Below, piece by piece: positions 36,089 to 44,572 of a DNA stretch of 64,000 nucleotides (within the stretch, counting starts at the first letter, position 1; each line of letters starts with the position of its first letter). The stretch is from the NCBI GenBank assembly GCA_902612345.1, contig CACMDE010000001.1, forward strand, positions 124,001 through 188,000, read 5' to 3'. A program made the translations under genes and the position numbers. A model generated the notes under the pieces. That model saw only the letters and a program-made list of their open reading frames with translations, was not told the DNA's origin and did no database searches. The DNA is from an uncultured Pelagibacteraceae bacterium. Lineage in GTDB: Bacteria > Pseudomonadota > Alphaproteobacteria > Pelagibacterales > Pelagibacteraceae.

Positions 36089-36364
36089 TTAGTCTTTCTG
36101 CATTTTTTTTGCTGATCTGATAACATTTATAATACCCGCTGCCACACCAATAAAAAAAAATAATATTATTAACCACGGTTTAGTATCAAACCAATTGTCT
36201 AAAATAAACCCTATAATTGTGGCTACTAATACCGCAGATACAAGCTCTGTACTTAGTTGAAAAGCCTTGCCAAAGCTAGATTTTTTATCATCTTCGTCAG
36301 AAGGGTTTTTTTTTTTAAATTTTGATTTTGCAATCTTTAAGCGAGTTTTTAAGTCATCAGGCAT
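36089..36364 (-). CDS. atpI: AtpI-like F0F1 ATP synthase assembly protein
   Basis: Small two-helix protein at the head of the F0 operon, thought to help assemble the c ring. The ATG at 36364 gives 91 residues: a charged N-terminal stretch and two hydrophobic helices (about 38-58 and 65-82), with the glycine-rich FIGVAAGIINVIR end. A TTG nine bases upstream would overlap smc; with the ATG, smc and atpI are separated by one base. Confidence 0.85.
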   Translation of the reverse strand: MPDDLKTRLKIAKSKFKKKNPSDEDDKKSSFGKAFQLSTELVSAVLVATIIGFILDNWFDTKPWLIILFFFIGVAAGIINVIRSAKKMQKD

Positions 36365-36365
36365 C

Positions 36366-38939
36366 TCAAGCAACTAGACTTTCAGCTTTTTGTAAATCTA
36401 CTGAAACAAGCTGACTAATACCTTTTTCTGGCATTGTAACCCCATAAAGTCTATCCATCTTAGACATCGTTAGCGCATGGTGGGTTACAATAATGAATTT
36501 TGTGGTAGTTATTCTTGTTAGTTCTTCTAGTAAATTACAAAATCTTGTAACGTTTGCATCATCTAAAGGAGCATCCACCTCGTCCAGAACACATATTGGT
36601 GCAGGATTAGTTAAAAAAACAGCAAATATGAGAGACAAGGCAGTTAATGCCTGTTCACCTCCGGAAAGGAGCGTTATTGATTGGAGTCTTTTACCAGGAG
36701 GGCTTACTAATAGATCTAGTCCAGCATCCAAGGGATCATCAGAATCTACAAGTTCTAATTTCGCGTTACCACCGTTGAATAGTTTGGTATAAACTTCGTT
36801 AAATTTACGGTTCACTTTATCAAATGCATCAATTAATCTTTCCCTTCCTTTTTGATTTAACTCATTGATACTATCTTTAAGTTTGACTATTGCCGTAACA
36901 ATATCCTCTCTGTCTTTTTCCATTTTTGTGATTTCATCTTTATATTGTCCTGTTTCTTCATCTGCTCTTAAATTCACCGATCCCAAATTTTCTCTGTCTC
37001 TTTTTTTTTTGTCCAAGAGTTCTTCTTGAGTAACCGTATCAGGGAATTCTTCTTCTTTTTCTAAATTGGAGTAATTTAAAAGATTTTCTTCTTTAATATT
37101 AAGTTCACTTTCAACACGTTCAATTAAATCATTTTTCCTTTTATTAAGTCCAACGATAGTTGCATTTGCGCTTGCTCTTTTTTCTCTCACACTTATCGAG
37201 CTTTCTTTAATTTCATTTAATTTAATTTTATTTTCTTCAAGCTGTTGCTCCAATAAATTAATTTTAGAGTCGTTTATTTCTTTATCTTTTTCTGAAATTC
37301 TTAAATTTTCAGAAATTTGCCCTTTTTTTTCTGCATTTAAATTTGGCTGCTTTTCTAATTCCAACAATCTTTGATTAAGTTTTTCTTTTCTATTTGCTAA
37401 TTGAACTATCATTTTTTCAGAATTTACCAATAAATTTTTCCAACTTTCGATTTCTGTATCAATATTGTGAATTCTCTCCTTTCTTTTTGTAGATTCATCT
37501 TTAATACTTTGATTCTTGCTATATGTTACAGTGTATTCGTATTGTAATTTTTTAATTGTTTCATTCCTTGAATTTATTTTAGAAATTCCTTCATCATCAT
37601 TATTTTCAGATAAATTTTGAATTATATAGGATAAACTTATATTAATATTGTTCAAATTTTCCTTAGCTTGTTGAAGTTGGTTATTGTCTAAACATTCAAT
37701 AGTTCTATTTAAAAGTTTTCTCATTTCTTCAAGAGAACTTTTATGTTCAAGAATTTTGCCAGTGCTCAATGAGTTCAATAACGTATCAATTTTTTTCTGT
37801 TCATTAGTCAAATTAATTTTGGCAACTTCTAAATCTTGGTCTGACTGTTTTTCTGTTTCATAATATTTTGAATCAATGTCAACTAAATTACTTTTCTCAT
37901 CATTTAGTCTTTTTTGATTTGAATTTGCGTCGATTATTATACTTTTTTCCCTATCTTCGTCTTCATTAATAGTTTTTAAAGATAATTTGGTTGTTTCTAT
38001 TTCATTACCCATTCTTTTTGTCTCTTCATCAAGATTTTGTAGTTCTAGGTTCAGTCTTTGAATTCTTGAAATAGTTTCTAAATTATTATCTCTAATAGGA
38101 TTAATTTCACTTTCTAACTTTTTAATTAAATTGTCTAAATCTAATATTTTATCATTAAACAAAGAAAATTCTTTTTCTGCATCCTCATTAATTTCATTTT
38201 CAACTTTTATTTCATTTTCAATTTCTCTAATTTTTAAAAAATATAAGCCTGCTTCTATTTTTTTTATCTCATCAGATATATTTTTATATTTTGTTGCCTC
38301 TTCAGCTTGTTTTTCTAAGTTTGTAAGTTGTTTTTCAAGTTGTCTTCTTAATTCATCTGCCCTTTTTAAATTATTTTCTGCAGAATTTAATCTCAGTTCG
38401 GCTTCATGCCTTCTTGCATGTAATCCTGAAATTCCAGCAGCCTCTTCTAATATTGCTCTTCTATCTTGTGGTTTAGCTGTAACTAGAGATCCAATCCTAC
38501 CTTGACTAATAATTGAAGGAGAATGTGCACCTGTTGACAGATCAGCAAAAAACATTTGAGCATCTTTTGCTCTAATTTCTTTATCATTAACAAAAAATCT
38601 AGATCCTTTATCTCTTTCAATTTTTCTTCTAATTTCAATCTCCTCCATTTCTTTAAATTGAAATGATCCAGATCGTTCTTGATTTGAAATACTAATACTT
38701 ACCTCGGCAATATTTTTAGAGGGTCTATTTGATGTACCGGAAAAAATAACATCTTCCATTCCAGAGCCTCTCATACTTTTCGCGGAAGTTTCTCCCATGC
38801 ACCATCTTAAAGACTCTACAACGTTTGACTTACCGCAACCATTAGGACCTACTATTCCAGTCAATCCCTTCTCAATTAAAAAGGTTGTTTTTTCTGAAAA
38901 CGATTTAAATCCATTTAGTTGGATTTTTTTAAACTCCAT
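36366..38939 (-). CDS. smc: Chromosome segregation SMC ATPase, short form without a visible hinge
   Basis: Condensin-type ATPase for chromosome organisation. At 857 residues it is about 300 shorter than typical bacterial SMC (around 1150-1200). N-terminal head: FKSFSEKTTFLIEKGLTGIVGPNGCGKSNV with Walker A GPNGCGKS. C-terminal head: signature LLSGGEQALTALSL and Walker B PICVLDEVDAPLDD. In between is an almost unbroken charged coiled-coil; between about residues 235 and 600 only a few isolated glycines occur and no globular, glycine-rich hinge domain can be seen. Lies downstream of the dciA/dsbA-like genes, an alphaproteobacterial order. Confidence 0.9.
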   Translation of the reverse strand: MEFKKIQLNGFKSFSEKTTFLIEKGLTGIVGPNGCGKSNVVESLRWCMGETSAKSMRGSGMEDVIFSGTSNRPSKNIAEVSISISNQERSGSFQFKEMEEIEIRRKIERDKGSRFFVNDKEIRAKDAQMFFADLSTGAHSPSIISQGRIGSLVTAKPQDRRAILEEAAGISGLHARRHEAELRLNSAENNLKRADELRRQLEKQLTNLEKQAEEATKYKNISDEIKKIEAGLYFLKIREIENEIKVENEINEDAEKEFSLFNDKILDLDNLIKKLESEINPIRDNNLETISRIQRLNLELQNLDEETKRMGNEIETTKLSLKTINEDEDREKSIIIDANSNQKRLNDEKSNLVDIDSKYYETEKQSDQDLEVAKINLTNEQKKIDTLLNSLSTGKILEHKSSLEEMRKLLNRTIECLDNNQLQQAKENLNNINISLSYIIQNLSENNDDEGISKINSRNETIKKLQYEYTVTYSKNQSIKDESTKRKERIHNIDTEIESWKNLLVNSEKMIVQLANRKEKLNQRLLELEKQPNLNAEKKGQISENLRISEKDKEINDSKINLLEQQLEENKIKLNEIKESSISVREKRASANATIVGLNKRKNDLIERVESELNIKEENLLNYSNLEKEEEFPDTVTQEELLDKKKRDRENLGSVNLRADEETGQYKDEITKMEKDREDIVTAIVKLKDSINELNQKGRERLIDAFDKVNRKFNEVYTKLFNGGNAKLELVDSDDPLDAGLDLLVSPPGKRLQSITLLSGGEQALTALSLIFAVFLTNPAPICVLDEVDAPLDDANVTRFCNLLEELTRITTTKFIIVTHHALTMSKMDRLYGVTMPEKGISQLVSVDLQKAESLVA

Positions 38940-38947
38940 GAACTAAC

Positions 38948-39529
38948 TTATAACAGTTTTTCTAAAGTTTTTTCTAAATTTTTATAGGTTAATGGTTTTT
39001 CAAACTTTTCTTCATTAATGATTATAGTTGGAGTAGCGCTCACGTTGTATTTTTTTACTCCTTCTATACGATCCTCTAAAACAAAATCCTCAATTTTTTT
39101 ATCATTTATACAGCTATTATAATCAATTCCAAAGTTTTGAGATAATATGATTTTTTCTAAGTTATTATTAAGTTCTTCTATAGAGTTTCCTTTTACCCAT
39201 TCGTTTTGATTTTTATAAAGAAAATGTAAAATTTCTTCACCTTTATTTGTTTTACATTGAGCAACTTTTGCAGCATTAAAAGCTGCTAAATCTAAGGGAA
39301 AGTTTCTATATTCTAATTTAACAATACCTTTATCAATAAAATTTTTCTTAAGATTTGGATAAATATTTTTATGAAAGTCAGCACAATGAGAGCAGGTTAA
39401 AGATTCAAAAGCTAGAATTGTAATTTTTGCATCTGCACTTCCTTCATAAATCCTTTTTACATCATTTTCAGCATTTAAACTAAGGCTGCTGGATAATAAT
39501 ACAAATATAATAAGTAATATTTTTTTCAT
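38948..39529 (-). CDS. DsbA family thiol-disulphide protein
   Basis: Periplasmic thioredoxin-fold protein of 193 residues. A signal peptide (residues 1-20, SLSLNA-EN) is followed by the active site SLTCSHCADFHKN (CSHC) and the DsbA-like cis-proline loop in VSATPTIIIN. FRNFPLD-type YRNFPLDLAAFNAAK matches the DsbA/Com1 group found beside smc in Alphaproteobacteria. Overlaps the DUF721 gene by 4 nt. Confidence 0.9.
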   Translation of the reverse strand: MKKILLIIFVLLSSSLSLNAENDVKRIYEGSADAKITILAFESLTCSHCADFHKNIYPNLKKNFIDKGIVKLEYRNFPLDLAAFNAAKVAQCKTNKGEEILHFLYKNQNEWVKGNSIEELNNNLEKIILSQNFGIDYNSCINDKKIEDFVLEDRIEGVKKYNVSATPTIIINEEKFEKPLTYKNLEKTLEKLL

Positions 39530-40011
39530 TTTTTTTTATAAACTTTACTTAGTGCTATCAAAGAGTTTTTGATTTTTTCATTTTTAATGTCAGAAATTTG
39601 TTTTTTATATTTATTTATTGTCACATCATTTGTACTATATTTTTCTGTATATTGGTCATTTTTTTCCTCGAAAGATACCAATTTAATACTTTGCACTGCA
39701 TCGTAACCAAAATAAGAATTAATTTTTTCAATAACTAAATTTTTAGAATATTCAAAATTAACTTCGTTACCTCTTTTTACCATAATAGTTAAACAGCTTG
39801 ATCCTAGCTTATTTTCATTTTTAAAGGATTTTGGAAAACTAATATCAAATAAATCATTCCCAACAAAATATCTCCAATTATCTAACGTTTCAGAATAAAT
39901 TTGACCTTTTTTGTTAATTAACCTTTTTAACTTGGAAGGCAAAATGTCTTTAAATGATCTAAGACCTTGTATAAATTTTCTGTTATTCTTGTTATAATTT
40001 TTTGAATTCAT
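39526..40011 (-). CDS. DciA/DUF721 family protein
   Basis: A 161-residue protein whose central part (LDNWRYFVGNDLFDISFPKSF, key parts WRYFVG and LTIMVKRG) matches DUF721, the family of the helicase loader DciA. DUF721 next to mutY, dsbA and smc is conserved in Alphaproteobacteria. Its ATG is back to back with that of mutY (CATATG), so the 5' signals of each gene lie inside the other gene. Confidence 0.8.
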   Translation of the reverse strand: MNSKNYNKNNRKFIQGLRSFKDILPSKLKRLINKKGQIYSETLDNWRYFVGNDLFDISFPKSFKNENKLGSSCLTIMVKRGNEVNFEYSKNLVIEKINSYFGYDAVQSIKLVSFEEKNDQYTEKYSTNDVTINKYKKQISDIKNEKIKNSLIALSKVYKKK

Positions 40012-40998
40012 ATGCGAGAGACAAACATACCAAATAAAATTTTAAAATGGTACGATAATAATAAACGAAAACTCCCATGGAGAAAAAAAACCTCAACTAA
40101 AAATAGAGAATATTTTACTTTGGTTAGTGAGTTTATGCTTCAACAAACACAAGTAAAAACTGTTATTCCTTATTTTGAAAATTTTGTAAAAAAATTTCCA
40201 AATTTAAAATCATTAGCTAAAGCAAGTGATCAAAAAATTTTGAAAAACTGGGAAGGACTTGGCTATTATTCTAGAGCAAGGAATTTAAAAAAAACCGCAA
40301 TTGAATTATTAAAAGAGTTTAAAGGTCGATTGCCAAGAGATATTGAAATACTTAAATCTCTGCCAGGAATTGGCGAATATACATCGAGGTCAATTTTAGC
40401 CATTGCTCATAATGAGCCCTATATTCCAATGGATGGCAATGTTGAGAGAATTCTTAAAAGAGTTTTTTTACTTAAAACAAATAATGAAATTTCAAAAGAA
40501 AACTTAAATAAAAAAAAATCTTTTTTTGGTTTTTCTAAAAGATCAAGTGATTATGCTCAGGCAATTATGGAGATAGGGGCATTAATTTGTAAACCTTCAA
40601 TACCTTTATGTAATCATTGTCCGCTGACCAAAAACTGCAAGGCTTTTAATAGAAAAGATTTTTTAATTAAATCTAAAAATAAATTTAATAAAATAAAATA
40701 TTTTGAAGCAAATGTTTACAAGTATAAAAATAAGTATTTGCTTATTAAAAATAAAAAATTTAATTTTTTAAAAAATTTAGTTATTTTCCCAATGACGGAA
40801 ATAAACCAAAAAACGTTTAAATACTCAGTCCATAAAAAAATAAATGTTACAATGTCTAATATGAATATGAAAATTATTATTAATAGAAAAAATAAAATTA
40901 AAAGAAAAAGAGATAGCTTATTTTTAGATAAAACTAATATTAATAAATATATTTTACCATCATTTACAAAAAAAATATTTAACTCAGTATCACATTAA
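40012..40998 (+). CDS. mutY: A/G-specific adenine glycosylase
   Basis: Removes adenine mispaired with 8-oxoguanine. The 328-residue protein has KILKWYDNNKRKLPWRKK, the catalytic Glu in SEFMLQQTQVKTVIPYF, the helix-hairpin-helix LPGIGEYTSRSILAIA followed by the catalytic Asp in MDGNVERIL, and the 4Fe-4S cysteines in the spacing C-x6-C-x2-C-x5-C (CKPSIPLCNHCPLTKNC). The C-terminal NUDIX-like domain is short and Lys/Asn-rich. Confidence 0.95.
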   Translation: MRETNIPNKILKWYDNNKRKLPWRKKTSTKNREYFTLVSEFMLQQTQVKTVIPYFENFVKKFPNLKSLAKASDQKILKNWEGLGYYSRARNLKKTAIELLKEFKGRLPRDIEILKSLPGIGEYTSRSILAIAHNEPYIPMDGNVERILKRVFLLKTNNEISKENLNKKKSFFGFSKRSSDYAQAIMEIGALICKPSIPLCNHCPLTKNCKAFNRKDFLIKSKNKFNKIKYFEANVYKYKNKYLLIKNKKFNFLKNLVIFPMTEINQKTFKYSVHKKINVTMSNMNMKIIINRKNKIKRKRDSLFLDKTNINKYILPSFTKKIFNSVSH

Positions 40999-40999
40999 A

Positions 41000-42133
41000 A
41001 TGAAAAGTATTGCGATTATTGGAGCAGGGATTTCAGGTTTGTTTCTTGCAAATCTTTTAGAAAAAAATACATCTTTCAATTATAAAATTTTTGAAAAAAA
41101 ATCATCATTAGATTTAAGTGATGGATATGGAATACAATTATCAGTTAACAGTATTAATTTATTAAATAAAATTGGCTTTCAAAAAATGAATGCAAGCGAC
41201 ATTTATTTTCCAAAAAAAGTAATTTTTTTTGATGCAAAACAGTTAAAAAAAATATGTGATATTGATCTAGCTCAATTTAACTTTGAGAATAGTAGATATA
41301 CTACATTAAAAAGATCTAAACTGATTGAATTTTTATTAAGCAATATTCCCGGAGAAAAAATAGTATTTAATTCAGATTTAATCAATATTGAAGAACAAGA
41401 GAAATTGAAGTTGTCTTTTAGAAATAATAATAAAGAAGAATTTGATTATTTAGTGTCAGCGGATGGAGTTTATTCCAGAACAAAAGAAATTTTATTTAAA
41501 AAAGAAGGTCTACCAGAATATTTTAATTCAATTGCACTGAGAGGAAACATCCAAAACTTTGAAAATAAAGATATTTCTTTATATCTAGGACCTAATTTTC
41601 ACTTTGTAATATATCCTATTAATCAAAAGAATGAATTTAATTTTATATCTATAATAAGAAAAGAATTAATTGAAGCTGAGATTTTAAATAGAAATATGTT
41701 TAATGACAAGACATTTACAAATAATTTGATAAATCAGATCTCCTCAAAAACTAATTTAAATCTAACTGAAATAGTTAAAGAAGTTAAATGCTTTCCAATT
41801 TTTGTAAGCAAGAAAATTAAAATACCAAAGTTTAAAAATGTATTTTTAACTGGTGATGCTTTTTTTTCATTTTCACCTTCATTCGCACAAGGAGCATCTC
41901 AATCAATAGAGGCTGCTAACGAGCTTTTTAACGATTTAAATGACAATTCATCAAATTATTACAAGAATAGAGTTTTAAAAACTAAAAAAATAAATTCTAG
42001 ATCTTCGATCAATCACTTTGCTTTCCATCTTGCAAATCCTATAAATGTTTTTTTTAGAAATTTTTTTTTAAAACATCTTTCTAAAAACAAAAATTTTTTG
42101 GAAAATTATTTAGGCAAAATTTATAAAAGCTAA
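41000..42133 (+). CDS. FAD-dependent monooxygenase, UbiH/PHBH-like
   Basis: A 377-residue flavoprotein hydroxylase. It has the N-terminal FAD motif IAIIGAGISGLFLANLLEK, the internal DG motif YLVSADGVYSRTKEIL, and the GD motif FLTGDAFFSFSPSFAQGASQSIE. Family members hydroxylate ubiquinone precursors or aromatic compounds; the substrate is unclear. It follows mutY by 1 nt and overlaps the convergent ccrM gene by 4 nt. ubiA and ubiK elsewhere in the window do not settle its role. Confidence 0.82.
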   Translation: MKSIAIIGAGISGLFLANLLEKNTSFNYKIFEKKSSLDLSDGYGIQLSVNSINLLNKIGFQKMNASDIYFPKKVIFFDAKQLKKICDIDLAQFNFENSRYTTLKRSKLIEFLLSNIPGEKIVFNSDLINIEEQEKLKLSFRNNNKEEFDYLVSADGVYSRTKEILFKKEGLPEYFNSIALRGNIQNFENKDISLYLGPNFHFVIYPINQKNEFNFISIIRKELIEAEILNRNMFNDKTFTNNLINQISSKTNLNLTEIVKEVKCFPIFVSKKIKIPKFKNVFLTGDAFFSFSPSFAQGASQSIEAANELFNDLNDNSSNYYKNRVLKTKKINSRSSINHFAFHLANPINVFFRNFFLKHLSKNKNFLENYLGKIYKS

Positions 42134-43203
42134 GCTTTTGTTCTTAAACGCTCTCTAAGCTCATCAATAGGCTTTAAACTATTTCCAACCTGATAATGCC
42201 AATAGGTCCAACCATTACAGCTTTCTGCGCCCAATATTTGAGCTGCAACTTTATGAATAGATCCTTCGTTCTGCTTATGCTTGATACTTCCATCAACCAT
42301 AACTTTTGCAAAAACCTTCTTTTTTTGGTCATATATTTCTGTTCCTGGCTTAATAGCTCCTAATTCTATTAATGAACCAAAAGGTATTCTAGGTTTTGAT
42401 TTGTTATTTTGGACTGTATCTAAATATTCATCTTTAATTATGTTTGTATTTTTTATTCTTTTGTTTGCAGCCTCAAAATATTTTTTTTCTTTTTCTATTC
42501 CAAAATAGGATCGTCCTAATTTTTTAGAAACCACAGCAGTTGTACCTGATCCTGAAAAAGGATCTAGAATAAAGTCATTTTTATTTGAGGATGCTAATAA
42601 AATTCTATGGAGTAAAGCCTCAGGTTTTTGAGTTGAATGAACTTTAATTCCATTATCTTTTAATCTTTCTTTTCCATTACATATTGGAAAATTCCATGTA
42701 GATCTCATTTGTAAATCATCATTAAAAGACTTCATGGATTGATAATTGAAAGTGTATTTTGATTTTTTGTCTTTAGATGCCCAAATCAATGTTTCATGAG
42801 CATTTGTAAACCTGCTACCTCTGAAGTTCGGCATGGGGTTTTTTTTATTCCAGATTACATCATTTAAAATCCAAAAACCCAGATCCTGAATAATTTTACC
42901 AACTCTAAATATATTGTGATAGCTTCCTATAACCCAAATAGACCCATTTTTCTTCAATACTCTTTTACATTGTTCTAACCATTCAGAGGTAAATTTGTCA
43001 TAAGATTTAAAACTTTCAAATTGATCCCACTTATCATTTACTGCATTAACTTTTGATCTATCTGGTCTTATTAAACTGTTTTGTAATTGTAAATTGTATG
43101 GTGGGTCTGCAAAAATTAAATCAAATGTTTCATCGGGAATTTTTTTCAACTCTTTTAAGCTATCGCCATTAATAAGTTTATTATGTAAATTTATACTAAC
43201 CAT
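42130..43203 (-). CDS. ccrM: Cell-cycle adenine DNA methyltransferase (CcrM-type, GANTC)
   Basis: Solitary beta-class N6-adenine methyltransferase of Alphaproteobacteria that methylates GANTC. Motif IV DLIFADPPYNLQLQ comes first and the SAM motif I DPFSGSGTTAVVSKKLGR later, as in the beta class. The C-terminal 90 residues (ELGAIKPGTEIYD, NGWTYWHYQVG) are the CcrM-specific DNA-recognition domain. ATG 43203 (MVSINLHNKLING) is chosen over 43245 because family homology begins there. No restriction gene is adjacent. Four GANTC sites lie just upstream. Confidence 0.93.
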   Translation of the reverse strand: MVSINLHNKLINGDSLKELKKIPDETFDLIFADPPYNLQLQNSLIRPDRSKVNAVNDKWDQFESFKSYDKFTSEWLEQCKRVLKKNGSIWVIGSYHNIFRVGKIIQDLGFWILNDVIWNKKNPMPNFRGSRFTNAHETLIWASKDKKSKYTFNYQSMKSFNDDLQMRSTWNFPICNGKERLKDNGIKVHSTQKPEALLHRILLASSNKNDFILDPFSGSGTTAVVSKKLGRSYFGIEKEKKYFEAANKRIKNTNIIKDEYLDTVQNNKSKPRIPFGSLIELGAIKPGTEIYDQKKKVFAKVMVDGSIKHKQNEGSIHKVAAQILGAESCNGWTYWHYQVGNSLKPIDELRERLRTKA

Positions 43204-43220
43204 TTTTAAAAAAGTAATTA

Positions 43221-43297
43221 GACTCCAGCATGGATTCAACGTCAACCAGAGATTGAAAAAAATGGACTCGACTTGTTGTATGATTTACTTCGGACTC
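43221..43297. promoter_or_regulatory. Cluster of four GANTC sites upstream of ccrM
   Basis: GACTC at 43221, GATTC at 43233, GACTC at 43265 and GACTC at 43293, all within 77 bp of the ccrM upstream region (the last in the rnhB 3' end). GANTC is the CcrM target, and in Caulobacter GANTC sites in the ccrM promoter take part in its control. The density here is far above what this base composition would give. Confidence 0.65.
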
Positions 43298-43857
43298 AAT
43301 ATATTGTGTATAGGTCCAAAGGTTTTTCGATGATATTGGGTTATCCCAAATTTCTTAATGGCCTTTAAATGTTCTTTAGTTCCATATCCTGCATTTTTAT
43401 CCCAACCATATTTTTTAAATTTTTTTGATAATTTTGTTATAAGTTTGTCTCTCGCAACTTTCGCAATTATTGATGCTGCTGAAATTTCAGATATTTTTTG
43501 ATCTCCTTTAATTACATACTTTACTTTGTAACCATTTAACTTTGGTAATTTATTTCCATCGATCAATGTTATTGATGGCTTTAGTTTAAGTTTTTTAATT
43601 GATCTCTTCATGGCCAATAAACTTGCATTTAAAATATTTAATTTTTCTATTTCCCTCAAAGAAGCTGAACCGATACTCCAAATGGAGTTTTTTTTAATAT
43701 ACTTTTCTAGAATATTTCTTTTTACTTTAGAAAGTTTTTTCGAGTCTTTAATTTTCTTTTTATCTATATTTGTTTTAAATATTACAGCTGCGGCGAAGAC
43801 TGGTCCAATTAAACTTCCTCTTCCAACTTCATCTACCCCGGCTATTATTTTTTTCAT
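43285..43857 (-). CDS. rnhB: Ribonuclease HII
   Basis: Removes ribonucleotides from DNA and RNA-DNA hybrids. The 190-residue protein has IAGVDEVGRGSLIGPVFAAAV at the N-terminus with the first catalytic pair (DEVGRG), LIDGNKLPKL, and EISAASIIAKVARDKLI. It shares the start/stop bases with the uracil-DNA glycosylase gene upstream. Confidence 0.96.
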   Translation of the reverse strand: MKKIIAGVDEVGRGSLIGPVFAAAVIFKTNIDKKKIKDSKKLSKVKRNILEKYIKKNSIWSIGSASLREIEKLNILNASLLAMKRSIKKLKLKPSITLIDGNKLPKLNGYKVKYVIKGDQKISEISAASIIAKVARDKLITKLSKKFKKYGWDKNAGYGTKEHLKAIKKFGITQYHRKTFGPIHNILSPK

Positions 43858-44561
43858 TAAATGCTGATTTTTAATTCGTCTATTCTTTTTCTAATCATCT
43901 TAAGATCAATCCAAGAATATTTTTTTTGATCGGGTTGTCTTAATAGATAAGCTGGATGAAAAGTTAAAATTGTTTGATAGGATTTTTGATTAACTATTAT
44001 CTCTTTCCATTTACCTCTTTCTTTTGATATTTTTAGAGTTTGTCCGAATAGGGCTTCCATAGCGGTACTTCCCATTAAAATGAGTATCTTAGGATCAATA
44101 ATATTTATGTGTTCTCTTAAAAAAACTGAATATTTATTTATTTCAGGAGGTTCAGGTTTTCTATTATTTGGGGGCCTATAATTTACAACATTGGTTATAT
44201 AAACATCTGGTCTTTTAATATTAATTGCTTCAAGCATCCGATTTAAAAGAACTCCAGCATCGCCCACAAAAGGTTTACCCATTTCATCTTCTTTTTGTCC
44301 CGGCCCTTCTCCTATAATCATTATAGGGCTGAAGGGATTGCCGTCATTAAAGACAATTTGGTTTGAGTTTTTTTTTAATTCACAGTCAGAAATATTTAGA
44401 ATTTTTGATTTTAAATTTTCTAGCAAAAATTGTTTTTCTTTTGCATTTGGTTCATCAATAGTCCTTTTAATGGGCTTATTTTCATAAACATAATCTATTT
44501 CAAATAATTCCATTGCATCCTCTAAATTATTGTTGTTTTGATTTTTTTGTTCTATTTCCAT
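43857..44561 (-). CDS. Uracil-DNA glycosylase, family 4-like but without the iron-sulphur cysteines
   Basis: Base-excision repair enzyme for uracil in DNA. The 234-residue protein has the family 4 motifs MIIGEGPGQKEDEMGKPFVG, VYITNVVNYRPPNNRKP and LTFHPAYLLRQP, with a charged N-terminal extension of about 50 residues. Family 4 enzymes usually bind a 4Fe-4S cluster through four cysteines; here the whole protein has a single cysteine (ISDCELKK), so the cluster is probably missing. Divergent from the TPR gene, 11 nt between starts. Confidence 0.88.
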   Translation of the reverse strand: MEIEQKNQNNNNLEDAMELFEIDYVYENKPIKRTIDEPNAKEKQFLLENLKSKILNISDCELKKNSNQIVFNDGNPFSPIMIIGEGPGQKEDEMGKPFVGDAGVLLNRMLEAINIKRPDVYITNVVNYRPPNNRKPEPPEINKYSVFLREHINIIDPKILILMGSTAMEALFGQTLKISKERGKWKEIIVNQKSYQTILTFHPAYLLRQPDQKKYSWIDLKMIRKRIDELKISI

Positions 44562-44572
44562 ATATTCAAACT

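Noticed and set aside
36493-38505. Plus-strand ORFs within smc
   Set aside because: Antisense shadows of the charged coiled-coil and ATPase codons; no family motifs or start signals.
42130-43203. CcrM as part of a restriction-modification system
   Set aside because: The C-terminal domain is that of the solitary CcrM group and neighbours are housekeeping genes; no restriction endonuclease is adjacent.
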